Source: Pseudoscleropodium purum (taxonomy: Eukaryota > Streptophyta > Bryopsida > Hypnales > Brachytheciaceae). From it: a stretch of 64,000 bases of DNA. The notes beneath the pieces are model-generated. The model did no database searches. It saw nothing but the letters and a program-made list of their open reading frames with translations, and had not been told where the DNA came from. The position numbers and the translations under genes were made by a program. Shown in pieces: positions 10,825 through 23,400 of the stretch. Location: NCBI GenBank assembly GCA_963969395.1, contig OZ017795.1:36251063-36315062 (forward strand), in the 5' to 3' direction. The stretch's first letter is position 1, and every line of letters begins with the position of its first letter.

Positions 10825-12850
10825 TCAGCATGATCTGATAGTAGGCTGGAGTATGACATCTTGATTTGTTGTAGTAGTGGGTAGTTGACCTTTTTCAACT
10901 TCCCTCTCTTGGTAGAGGCCCTCAAAATCGTCATCCTCTACCATTTGGAAAAATGTGGCCTTAATGTCTTCTTTGTTATATGGCAACACTCTCCTTCTTC
11001 TTACCTCCTTCTTGAGTACTACTTTCCATTCGAGTGCCTCAGTTGCCTGTGCATAAAATACCTGCTTAGGATGTTTTGGAAAAAAAACACTGTCTCTACC
11101 AATACTTCCATACCTCCTTTCATAGCTTGCCAAAGTAAAACCCCCTTTGTCTTTTTTTTATTGTTGCAATCTCCCCAATGTAGTTTGCTTTGACAAAATC
11201 ACAAACAAAAACTAGTAGACAATGCCACCTATAATTGAGTTAGAATATCTCTTTGATGTGACCTACATATTCTACATTGGTATCCACTTGATTGGCACCC
11301 CTCTTTCTGTTTTTGCAAACTTATTTGAATGTAGCTCCCACTCTATTGTTTGAAGTTTTGAGTGCTTCCTTTGAGCTACAAACTCTATAATGATTATCAT
11401 AGGCATATATTGATTTAAAAGTTGTTACTATTGGCAATGGTCCTTTGGCGATATCTACTACCTCACAATCCATGCAACAACCAGCTTGTTCACCAATTAT
11501 TACCTTGTCTAGTAGCTAGTCAATGAAGTCTGGTAATAGACACAATTCTATTGGGAATGCAAATCGACCTCTTCATGCACTTCGTTGTTGTATACAACAA
11601 AATTTGTTTCTATCTGCCTCCCTCTCTACAATGGCTTCAAAATACCTCTTGCAATAAGTATTGGTTACAAAAATAAATGTGTTGCTCTATTGTGTGCATG
11701 CAAAGTGTACATGTGGTTCAAAGAAAGTCGTAAGGCTTCAAAAAAGAAATAGTGTAACATATTATTAGTAAAGGCGATGGAGTCCTTCCCTTCATATTAC
11801 ATGTGAAGCTTCCTTGGTGACAATAATTTCCATTTTTAGACAAAGGATGCACTTGTTCTCTTGTCATATAAAACATCCTCATCTATTTGTCTATGTGTTC
11901 CTCACAACTCAGTGAGCATTAACAAACAAGCAAATTTGATGTACTTAGTGTTGTCAAGTACAAAGGCATGAATCAACTTTTGAAATTTAGAACTTATAGC
12001 ACGATCTTGCTTGACACCTTCTACTATTTCATCAAACATGGCCAGCTTATCATTGGCGTCCCAGACACGCTTTCATATTGGAATATATTTGGACAAATAT
12101 TCATTGAGAAAAACAATTGATTCCTCTCTCATATAACCATAAGCCATACTACTTTCTGGTTTAGCTCTATTTTTTACAAATCCTTTCAAACTCTTCATAT
12201 AACGTTCAAACAGATACATCCAATGCGTGTGCACTGGACCGTATATAAATAGCTTTTACACCAAGTGTATAGGAAGATGCATTATAATAACAAATACAAA
12301 TGGTGGAAACTCCTTCTCGAGGGAACACATTGTTTCAGCTACATCCTCTTGCATCTCTTCCTTATGGTCCACATTCACAATTTTTGAACAAAATCTTCAA
12401 TAAAATTTACACATCCTCATAATAACACCCTCAACTTTGAGATTTCTAACATTCCTCAAATACAAAGGAAGTACCTGCTACAGTAATAGATGATAATCAT
12501 GTGTTTTTAGCCCTTGAAGCTTTCCATTTTGAATTCTACTACTCAAGGTGCTCACATAATTTGTGGGAAATTGCAGCTCTCTTAGCATTGCCAAAAATGA
12601 CTCTTACTCTTCCCTAGTCAGTACATACAATGTATTAGGCATGAAAAAAGTTTGACTATTTGCATTCGGATTCAAGTGTAGATGCTCCAAAATCCTCTAA
12701 GCTCGCATATCTTCTCGTGAATTAGCACTATGATTTTCTCCGAAGAGAGTACATAGTAAATTCTTGTAGATGTTTTTTTTACACTGCATTGGGGCCAATG
12801 TATGGTAGACTGGGAATTCTTGCACACAAGAACAAAATAATAATGTAGTC
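10825..12850 (-). pseudogene. C-terminal half of TNP2-type transposase (DUF4218 and DUF4216-like)
   Basis: The minus strand can be followed through frameshifts. From about 12,800 come LAPMQCKKN and KNLLCTLFGENHSANSREDM, matching the 'HNLDVMHIEKN' region of TNP2 transposases. Around 12.5 kb LQGLKTHDYHLLLQ marks the start of a DUF4218-like domain. It continues with EEMQEDVAETMCSLEKEFPP at about 12.3 kb and a WMYLFERYMKSLKG-type segment near 12.2 kb. The open piece at 10825-11133 (FFPKHPKQVFYAQATEALEW) resembles the DUF4216 region. There are stops and frameshifts throughout. The assignment rests on remembered family motifs, not a search. Confidence 0.8.
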
Positions 12851-12859
12851 TAGGTTTTG

Positions 12860-15400
12860 TCTATTTTCCAAAATCCAGGACTAGTATAGCAGTTCCAAAT
12901 CTAAGGAGAATGGTCAAATATTCTATTGTAATGTAGCTAGAAGTCACTTGTAAATCAAATTGATATGGGATTTATTCAATAATTTCACTATATAAAATAA
13001 TTTATAACACTTTTATTTTTCAAAGTAGAATTTGGTGGCCAATCCTTTAGATAATGCTATGGACGCATGAGTGCAATCCTAGTCCTAGCTAGTATTCTAT
13101 AAAGGGAATTATGGCAATTTGTCTTATGCATGCACTATCCGACCTCTAAATACAATAATTAATATAGATAGATAGATAGATAGAATAATACACCTCCTAA
13201 ATTATTGGTGATAAATTTATCTTTGGAGTTGGCAATTTGACTAATCGCTACTTAGCTAGCCTGTTTGTTATTTAGATGAGTAGCAAACTAGTCCAAGTTC
13301 TAATGACAATTTGTCTCTAAATAATGCAAGGGGAATGGGTGTGTAATGCAAGCTCCATTATCAAACCCTGCACATCTCCAGACAATTAGTCCATAGTTCT
13401 CAAATTACCAAAGCAAAAGAATAAAATTCCCTTTATTCATAATCTATTCATCTAGGTACACATTCTCATAATTTAAAGATTTATATCAATTTGCCTTAGT
13501 ATAAATTTCTAACACCACTCTTTATTTTGGAGATTTCAATTAATTAGTGGAAATTATTTTTAATGTCCTTTCAAAGATATATTAATTTCCACTATATGTA
13601 TTACAATATAACAAGACAATTTATCTATGAATCTGAATTTAATAAAATCAATTTGATAAATTCAATTTGGTTAAACCTAGATTATTAATATTACTTGTTT
13701 TATATATTTCCATAACCTCCAGTCAATTAGACTTTCATTCATTTGACATGGAAATTACATACTTAGTCAAATAGCCTTTCCATTTACCTGCAAACTCATG
13801 TAAATCTTACAACTAGTCTTTCATAGACAATTAGCTAATTTATTATAAAATATTCTCTCCAATAATGCTTAACATCAATACAGGCAATTTGACTCCAAAG
13901 ACTACTCAATTCACACAAAATAGCTTTTATATTTCAATTTAATTCTTAGGACAACTTTCCTAGTTATCTTGAAGTTGTCTCCATCTTTAATTTCTTCCTT
14001 CACAGATCCGAGCTCCATTCCAATACGGCATTTGGTTTGGTTTATTCTTTCTTTAACTACCCCTCAATTGGAGAAACAACATCATATGTTGAATTAATTC
14101 ATGCCAAATTGCCTACTTCCCACAGGCTATTTGCTCACCACACCACCCTCAATTACATCGGAAATCCCTTCCAAAAATCCACACTAATTCATTCACAACG
14201 TTGGACAATTCAATTGACAAATAGCCAGAACATGCACACATACAATAAAGCAAGTGCAAATACAAGTGCATAGTCAGTTAGCCTTCAACTAATTCACAAC
14301 AATATCAGACCAATCACTGGTCATATACTCAAGCCAGACAATTTGCCAGTTTGCACAAAGATGGATCTAATCGTTGGATCAATTGCACACAAGTCAACTT
14401 GACACACACTCAACAATTGATTCAATCACTAGATTTTGCAAATACAAACTAATCGCTAGTTAATAGACAATTAGATCTAATTACTGGATTCCAACAACAA
14501 AATTAAACACACAATGCAATTTACCAAACATACAAAGTGGGATCCAATTGCTAGATCAAACATACAACAAGGCAAATTACTAAAAGACTGAAATTCACAT
14601 TGAAGGATTGCACTAATACATAGATAGACAAGTTGACAACAACAAGAGCTCAAGAGTGAGAAAAAGCTTGTCAACTAGCTAAGTTATACCATCACTTGCA
14701 ACTAGACATGCAAAAAGGTTCTAAGACAATTAGTCATTGTTCAAATCTTTCTATCTTATAAGGTTTCATATCTAAGTCAATTAGTCCTATACCTACCTTA
14801 TTACAAAGGTATTCCTATGACTATTTGCCTCTTTTTACACTACTAAGGCAATTTGTCGAAAAAATTGAAAAATCAGCAACCAACATATATACACCAATTT
14901 TCTACTTGACATGATTGTCGTCTGCCATGCGAACATCAACTTACTATTGTTCTCCTTTGTTAACATTCTCTTTTGTTGTGTATTCTCAACTTTCAAATTT
15001 TGGAAGTTAGCACTTCCATCTTTGTGATTCAAGAGGCAAGAAGGCATTCTCCTCACTTTTCTTGAGGTTGCTATATGCTAGAGATTTAGTAACACTATAA
15101 AGCATTGATTTTAGATTTCTAAAGCTAAATGAGCATCACTTATAAAAAAAAATGTGCTACATTCATTTGGAACACTATAGCTAAGTATGTTTCAATGGGG
15201 TGCCTTCTTGGAGAGTTTATCCTAGAACATAGTATGCATTTTCCACTAACCTACATGGATGTTCTGAAAATTTTTGATGGCAAGATTATTATAGCTTCTC
15301 AATGACCACTACAAATAGAGTGCGTTCTAATAGTAATATAATCTAATGGACGGCTCTATGATGATATCATATTGCCACTCAATATGTTGATGATTGAAAA
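12860..15400. other. insertion inside the transposase, dense in two short dispersed motifs
   Basis: The transposase reading stops at about 15.4 kb and resumes at about 12.85 kb, leaving about 2.5 kb of unrelated AT-rich DNA. It contains at least fourteen copies of a word near GRCAATTWGNC between 13,113 and 14,857. A second word near GATCYAATYGCTAGATC recurs between 14,305 and 14,565. A (GATA)n microsatellite lies at about 13,162-13,184. No protein domain was recognised. The exact ends of the insertion and any target duplication could not be fixed. Confidence 0.5.
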
Positions 15401-15429
15401 TGTGTAGGGAAACAATATTTTTTCCTATA

Positions 15430-16530
15430 TTTATATTATGGGTTTAGGCATTGGTCAAAGAACCAGAGTTGGGCATGCAATGCGAGGCTCATTAGAAATG
15501 ATGACATACAAGGTGAACTTCCTTTCAAACGAAGCCAACAGTGATATGTAGAGTACTTGCATTTTATTGCAAGATATAACCTTTGTTTTTTCTTCTTCAT
15601 AAAATAGAATGCATGCCAATCTCTCAACATCTCCATTTGAGGAATGCCACTTTTTCAAACACAATAAGGAAGTACAAGGCTTGAGAAAAAATTGCCTTAC
15701 CTACCAATATCATAACTCAAATAGTATGCTAATCTTCTTCACTTCTAATCTTTTCACCGGGTCATTTTTTGAATTTAGATGTCCATTGCATTACAAATAC
15801 GACTGCTTCTAGGCACCATATTAAACTACAGTGATTCCACTTTGGCAGGGTGGGGCTGGATCATAGTTTTGATGTCCATTGAATGCTAGTTGTACAGCCC
15901 TCCACCTATATTTTGGTTGAAGCCATCGGTGATTGATTACCTAAGAACAACATCTTCTTTACCTTATTTGAATGCTCTACATGAGTAGATTCACCACAAA
16001 TAAGTCACCCAACATAGCCTTTCCCTACCTAACCAGAAATTAGCATGTAAGCAAGGAAATTGTTTATTGTCCATATCAACATACCTTGCATTTTGAAATT
16101 CCAATTTGGACCTAGCGGCTCTAACATGTCAATTGTTGATACACCCCTCCACAATTTCTTCAACTCATGCACCACTAAGTCCAAAAAAACATCTATATTG
16201 TCTTCATATGGCAAATTTGAACCAAGAATTATCATTGTAAGGCAAATAAAGAAATGCTTCGTGAAGAAATGAGGGGATAAGTTGTACAATACCATCATTA
16301 CTGACCACACGGAATGCTTTGAAGATTGTAAACTATGTAGATTTACTCCATTAAGAGAAAGATCCATTCTTATGTTCTTTACTCTATGACTAAATCTTGG
16401 ATAATTTTCTCCAGTGAATTTTCATTGCTCACTATTCACCGTTGACTGCATCTTGTTGTCTTCAAAGTGATTTGTTGCATGCCACCTCATATTTTTTGCA
16501 ATCTCGGGGCAACACACTAGAAAAAAACTA
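15430..16530 (-). pseudogene. N-terminal half of TNP2-type transposase
   Basis: Reading the minus strand, AKNMRWHATNHFEDNKM (about 16.5 kb) matches the conserved MRWH segment. The open piece 16029-16367 holds DLSLNGVNLHSLQSSKHSVW, then NIDVFLDLVVHELKKLWRG and MLIWTINNFLAYMLISG. These are clear relatives of the 'NDIDVYLQPLIEELK' and 'MLLWTINDFPAYGNLSG' blocks of the transposase_21 family. About 16.0-15.85 kb continues with CGESTHVEHSNK and, after a frameshift, HRWLQPKYRWRAVQLAFNG. Stops interrupt the frame many times. The catalytic core is disrupted, so this is a relic. Confidence 0.85.
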
Positions 16531-17650
16531 CATACTCTATAATTATTGATCAAACAATCAAATTGATAGTCTACTCTCCGTAGAAGCTCAATTGTTCTTT
16601 CAAAGTTTTTCATCAAACCTATGCTAGTTTCTACCATTTTCTCAAAGATGTCAATGGTTCTATCATGAAAGTTTAGTTTACCTATTGTTGTTGGTGTGAA
16701 AATGGTTGTCAGAATGTTGGAATTGGTGCATTCTTTGCATCAAGGATTGAATTGGTCTGGCTTTGTATATTATCTATGGTTGTAGCTAAAACATGTTTCA
16801 TGATTTGTCCGACTTGGTGATACCACTCATCTAGAGCATTATAAAATTTGATTTCCTACTAATTATTCTGAGAAATACCATTGGCCATTTTGTCTTATTT
16901 GTTAGCATTGAAAATAGCCTTGAATTTCTTATGGCATGCAACAGCAGTGCGGTTGAATTTTGAGAGTACAACAACCATTCTTACATGAAGCCTCATCCAA
17001 GTATCAATTCCTACAAGCAAAAGATTCAAAAAAAATATGATGAATGAGTCAAAAACGGCATTAGAAGGACAATTAGAGTTCATACTCTCACTATCAAACA
17101 AGGACCATATAAGGTTTTAATGAAAAAAGAATGTGGCATTGGTCACTTGAGAGAAGCAAGTGGAGGATTTGTCCATATCATGCGGCAAAGTCTCGCCATT
17201 TTGGTGGTAGAGATTAGGGCTCACACCCCACTAGTAACTTCATATTTGCAAATGCAATGGAGGAAAAAGGAGGTTGGGGGACTAGGCACGAGCACGCGGT
17301 GAAGGGCTTTAGACACCTAATTGACAGCAATCATTAATCCAAATTTTTGCAAAAAAAATTAAGTTAGGATAGAAAATTCATACCTTATTTTTTTTCATTT
17401 CTAACAAATTTAGGTTCCATCTCTCCCTTCAATGCAATCAATTGAAGCACCTCCAAGTCCTTCCACATTTGATTTGCCTCATCTCCTTTGGCTTCTCCTT
17501 CAATTTTTTTTTGGAGAGCAACTTTTTTCTTCGGAACAACCTTTGCCTTAGAAACAACTCTTTTGGTAGGATCCTACAATCTCACAATCTCCTCCCTCAA
17601 CAACCTTTGTTACTACCCTTTCAACATTTCTCTTGGGACTCTTTCTAACT
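16530..17650 (-). pseudogene. trihelix / Myb-SANT-like DNA-binding protein relic
   Basis: The minus strand at about 17,640-17,400 reads a Lys-rich leader followed by MWKDLEVLQLIALKGEMEP, a trihelix-like opening. At about 16,985-16,895 comes FNRTAVACHKKFKAIF, the end of the helix bundle. After a frameshift a helical stretch resembling DEWYHQVGQIMKHVLA follows. At about 16,637-16,530 SIGLMKNFERTIELLRRVDY forms a C-terminal helix. It lies just upstream of the transposase in the same orientation. Such proteins commonly accompany plant CACTA or Harbinger transposases and bind element ends. Stops and frame changes show it is broken. Confidence 0.55.
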
Positions 17651-17659
17651 TGAGTTGAG

Positions 17660-20415
17660 AAGGGTTGAAATGCTCCATAAGAAATTGGAGTCAACAAATT
17701 TTCCATCTCCATCAAAGGTGTTTAGTTACAAAAGGAAGGATTTTGAGAGAAATTGTCCATCTTCTTTTATTGCGAAAAAATGTGAGAGCCAACAAATAAC
17801 AAAGAGCAACAAAAAAAACCAGAGCACGTTCTATCAAGACATATGAGAGAGAGAAAAGATTTAGTCATCACCCTGTCAGAGTAGGCTCTTTCTACACAAA
17901 TCTTGGTCAATTAGGTACGACACAACATGGTTCTTGCAACACCACTTAAAAAAAATTCAAAGAATTTTTTATATAATTATTGATTTAATTCTTATCATAT
18001 GGTCTGTTTACCACCTGTCGTAGGAGGGTAGGAGGGAGGGAACATTTTACCTCTTTTTCCTAACAGTAAATAGAGCATCTAGCTATAGAAAGAAAACAAA
18101 CAAGAAAGTGTTTGCAGTGTGTTTTGACACCTAAAATAACAACAAGAGCAACAAAGGTAGCAAGTTCAGGGCAAACTTGCAAAATGAATGTTTATAAAAT
18201 GTTTAAAGCTTGAGGGTCTTGGCCTCACATGCACCCATGGCCACAAAACAAACACTTGGTTAGTTTCAAGTCATGTGTGAGGTGTCTACAACCAAGGACC
18301 ACTTGTTATCCTTTTTGCAAACCTAAACACTTTAATGGAAATAAGATTGAAGCAAAATAAGAACATCTTTGAAAACTCTATCATCCCCCATGTCAAACCT
18401 TATTGGCCATGGTGTCTCTCAATGAAGTATTGTTGGAGTGTTGTTAAACTAAGCACATTTGTTGAGTTCTAAACATAAAATGTATATCCAGTAATATTCT
18501 CACAGTCCACAATACTATTCTTTCCACCCGAGCACTAATGTAGCATCACTGCTTGCTTGAAATCCACAATCTCATAACTCCAAGAACTCAATACACCATT
18601 CATACAGTATGGGGTTTACTATAGAGCGTTTAGCAACTCAAAATCACCAGGCTCAGTACTCAATGCCATAACCTTGTAGAGCAAGACCAAGACCAAGTAG
18701 GGAAACTTGAAGCTTTTGTTTTCTCAATCATGATACAAGTCCACGTATGTGATTCAAGATTCAGTTCACGGGTCGTACTTGTCCCTTGACCAATAATAGT
18801 AATTTTTCAGACTTACCGTTTGGAGACACCATCATATGTAGTGGAGGCCCAGTCGTTAATTGAGGGGTAGCAATGTGTTCATTAGCTCCTATTTAAGAGC
18901 TTGTTGTAATTGGATGTTGTGCCTTCTTTTTAAAAATAAATAAATAAATAAAAATTGACAAATAAATAATATGAGTAGTACTTTGTAGAAGTACCCTATG
19001 TACTTATAGTTTAGTGGATTACTACTCTCTTTGTAGTAAATGCACATGAAGTGTTAATATTTGGAAGGATAAGGCTTCTCACCAAGGTAGTCTATCCAAA
19101 ACTATGTAGATTTTGGATGAATGGATGTCCTTTTTTCTTTTGTTTTCAAAAGAAATTATGAAAGTCCACATTCATATTTGAATAGTATTATTATTTTATT
19201 TGTCATTTCTTAGTAAATTTACTACTTTGAGAGAGAGAAAGAGAGAGAAGGCACAAACTACTTTTCTGCCTTGGAAAAAATAATCCCTATAATCTAATGA
19301 CTAAAATCTTGTCAATTTGTTTTTTTAATTCAACAGCCTCTCAACCAAAGTTTGGATTTCCAAACTCATTTCAAGAGTTTGTCGCCATATGGGCATTTTT
19401 CTGCCATGTAGGTAGTTTAGAGTGCAACAACCTTTGGGTTGTCCTCCTAGTGTGAAGGCTTGAGAGGATGAACTTTTGGTTTTTCAAGAAATCTAGTTTG
19501 TAAAAACCCATGTACCCTTGACCTTTGGCCATAGTGTGAAGTGGCCCTAAGTAGTCAAAAATGAATTAGCTTCCTTAATCCCTTGTAGCTTGAGAATTGA
19601 CCTACGATTATAGTTAAAAAAAATCTACATACAATTATGGGTTAACTTAAATGCTTTGTATCTCTGCAAAGATAATTAATTTAGACCAATGGCAATTGCA
19701 TTGCAGATAACCTCTTCTGGCCAATGATAAATTTGTCTTCCCATCCCAATGAAAGCTACACATAAGGATTGTGATTACTATTCCAATCATATTACTTCAC
19801 CTTAGATAAACCTATGCTACTTTCTATCATTACCATCCCAATCAATCATTGAAGCTCAATTTATAATAATCATTTGTCTTAATCCTTCATTGTGTTTAAG
19901 TATATTGTGTGTAGATTTTCTTGTATTCAAAACCATAAGCCATATCTGGCCTATCTATGTGTTAAAGGGCTAATTAACAAATTGTTGATGTTGTCATGCT
20001 GTTTACAAAGTTAGAAGGCTCAAATGTTGGAGGGTCATTTGGAACTGCCCATGTAGACTCTCCTGTAATGAACTTGAGGTGTTCTTTACATGAACCTTCT
20101 ACAATCATTGAATGGATCAATAAAAAAAAGATTACTTATTGCAAGAGCCAATCATTCTCTTTGCTTTCCCCATTTCTCTCTAGAAGCTGCAAGTGAATGA
20201 TTCATGGAAGACCTAAGGTCAGAAATAGGGACCTATGACTCATCATGTTTGAAAATTCATAAGTAATTCAAAAATGCTTCAAAAAATAAGAAACGACTTG
20301 GGTTACAATCAGAATCTATTTCTCTTTGTCTGAAAAATGAGCTAAAATTAGTCCCATCCAAGAAACCACATGAAAAAGGCGCACCAGCCCTTAAGGAGCC
20401 TCCTACCTTAAACCA
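17660..20415. other. AT-rich stretch without visible genes
   Basis: No gene was recognised. It contains simple repeats such as an (AAAT)n run near 18,936-18,960 and a GA-rich run near 19,231-19,249. Short frames such as 19996-20196 (+) have no recognisable domain. Confidence 0.45.
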
Positions 20416-20419
20416 GGAA

Positions 20420-23400
20420 CCGTGAATTACGCCACGAGCTCTGCCACGAATTTCCAAATCATTAGAATAAACAATTGTATTATTATATTATCGAGGGGGG
20501 TTCCTGACCCAATCTCCACGCTTTGTGATTGGTTGATACGAGGGTACAGACAATTTACTTTTCCTTGTATATATGGTAGTAGCAGATTTTATGGCAGAGG
20601 AGCCATGCTGGGCGGCCCGGATACCTGAACTGAGTCAGCTGACCCCTGTAATGCCCCGTGGAAAGGTTTAGGGTTTAAAATTGCCCCCTATTTTGTGCTG
20701 CTTAAATTTTACATTTCTTCTCACCCCGTAGTTAATTTGGGGCTGCTGATTGCAAATATGAATTCAAAACTTGGAGATTTGTTCACGTGTGGCAAATGAA
20801 AAAGTTATAGTGTTTTCTACAAGGGTAAAACACGGGACAATGTAGGGGTCTATCTTCTTTGGCCCACTTGTTGTCCCTCCAAGTCGTTTTAGGGGTGCAT
20901 GTAAGAAGAACGCCCCCCTATTTTGTGCCTGTAGTAAATGATCCATTTTTGTTTATCAACCCCTATTTTTCTTAAATTGGTTGCTCTACTTCCAAATAGG
21001 TGGAGATGAACAGTGATTAATTATGACATGGTTCCTGATGCAATTGTGGAATATTATGGTTGATGCATGACTCTCAATATTGCAACTAGTCCTTAGTTGA
21101 TTTTGCAACCAACCTATGGTTGAAAATAGGTAGACTTATATGACCAATATAGGTCGAATATAATCTTCAACTAAAACATTCATAATAATTATATTTTGGG
21201 AAATGAAATTTTGAAAAACTATGGAATCATCCAAATTCTATTTCTGTATAGAAGAAAATTTTTCCATCCAAGAAACCTATGCTAGATACACACAATTACT
21301 TAAGTAGTTGGAAATGGGTCGGCTACCTTATTTCATTTATCTTCTACACCTCTCCTAGCTAATTTGGGCCTAATTTGCAAATATGAATTATGAATTAACA
21401 AATTTTATCATGTGTGGCAAATAAAAAAGTTCAACATTTTCTCTCGAGGATGAGGGAGGAGTTCAATTCACCCTTACCTGTTAGGTTGGCAAAGAAGTCA
21501 TGGGGATGGATCCCTTATTGCCCCTCGTTACTCCTATAATTTTTGAAATTTTTTATTTGCCATCCATAATCAAATTTGGAAATTTCAAATTCATATTAGC
21601 ATTCAGTGGCTTCAAAGTAGAGATGAGAAGGAATGAAATACAAATTAGTGTGGCACAAATTAGTTGCTAGGGAGGATTGGCCCTCTTATTGCCTTAATAA
21701 GGTCAAGGTAAAGTTGACTTCTATTTTTTATTGCATAAATTTTGTATTTCTTTACCACTCAAAGCTCATTTAGAGTATCCAAATTGCAAATATGATTTTA
21801 AAAATTTAAAAATTTATCATTGGTGGCAATTAAACTTTTAAATTATTTTCTCCAAGGATAAAATGTAGAGCAATAAGGGCTCCCTAGTCCAATATATGGG
21901 GGCATGTTTTATCCTTGGTAGGTGCAATGAGGGTCGGTGTAAACAGACCCCTCATTTACGCCCCTAAAGTCATTTTAGATATGCATGAAGAGAAAATGCC
22001 CCCCCTATTTCGTGCCCCTAATTAATTTATCTTCTAAGGTGGAGGCACCAATTACCAACCATGCCTAGTATCCAATGTCAAAGGGGTGGTAATTCCAACC
22101 TTAGACTGGATCTTCAAGTTTTGAAGTTTGAAATTTGTTTTTTTTTGTACTTTTCAAGTTTGCAACCAATAAGGGGATGACATATTACCTGTAGTAATGA
22201 GCAAGGAAGTACTATTTGGAATGATCGAATTTAGAAGACTCTAGACATTGCATGTGGGTCAAGAGTTCTTTTGCCTCCCGAAATGCATTGTAATTTCAAT
22301 TTTCTGAATAAAAATCTGAAAATTTAGCAATTCTCATATTTCCTATCTTCCTACATGGGAAAAATATCCACCAACTCATACTACACAGAATCTGCTCCCA
22401 AATTGCTTATTTGATTGGTTATTGGTGCTTCCACCTTATACCTCCCGTGGCTAATTTAGGATCTCCGATTACAAATATGAATTTGCAAAATTCATCATGC
22501 GTGGCAAAATAAAAAATTTCAGCGTTTTCCCTCGGAGACGAGCGGTTCACCCCGGCCGCAATGAGGGGGGCGGGCGCCACCCCTGGCTGGCCTCCATAGG
22601 AGGACGGCTCTAGTTAAACGCAAAATGCCTGGCAGACTGTCAATCTTGCTGCTGTTGCGGCAAGCCCTCATCGTTGCGGCAGTTCTCCCCCAGGTTTTGC
22701 TTTGCATCCCTTCAACTCTGTGTGTTCCGCTCAATCTTGGAATTAGCTCTACAGGTCCGTTGCAGGATCACAATTATGTAGCCTTCATGGTGGGTGGTTT
22801 TCTCTCCAGCTTGGTTTCCACGGTCTCTACGGCCGTGGAGGCTGGAAAGAAGACAATGATTTGGGGATTGGAAGGGGAAGGCTTTTCTTCTTCTCGTTCT
22901 GAGATTCATGCTCCCAACTTTGGGTTCAGAAAACTCATGGAGCTCTAACCTCAACCGATTTTGAGCTTATCTGGTGCTTCTTCTTGTTTTGACGCGCGCA
23001 ATTGGACTCTCGTTGAATTGCAAGAAAGAAAAAGGAGAGCATGTAGTTTGAAACTTTGGTTATCTGCTGAGAAAGCTACCCCGATCGTCAGTCTCCTGTT
23101 GCTTGCATCGTCGTATGGTGAATTAGATTTTTGTCGCGTCATCGTGGAAATGGCGCTTTAGAGTGTCCGAGCGGGTGGTGGCGGAGGGTAACAGTAATAG
23201 ATATTTGTGGTGAGGGTCGGTGATCCTCTACTGGTCTCCTTCGTCTTGTCGCTTACCGTCTTTATCCTTTGTATTCACCTCCAAAGCGATGCGGATATTA
23301 GCTAATCCCGGTTTCTAAGTCTACTTTGAAACCCTATAAGTTGTGTATTTTAGTTTTGCCTACGTACGATTTAGAGTTTCTGTTTTCCTTGTTTCCAAGT

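Larger units (their letters stand above)
10400..17650 (-). mobile_element. decayed autonomous CACTA element, minus strand
   Basis: Read on the minus strand, the order is a trihelix-like protein (about 17.65-16.53 kb), the front half of a TNP2-type transposase (about 16.53-15.45 kb), foreign DNA (about 15.4-12.86 kb) and the back half of the transposase (about 12.85-10.8 kb). Many stops and frameshifts are present, so it cannot be active. I could not find its CACTA ends, so the limits are approximate. The two-gene layout, a DNA-binding protein plus TNP2, is the usual CACTA arrangement. Confidence 0.75.

Noticed and set aside
13162..13184. (GATA)n run as a functional element
   Set aside because: A simple microsatellite with no supporting context.
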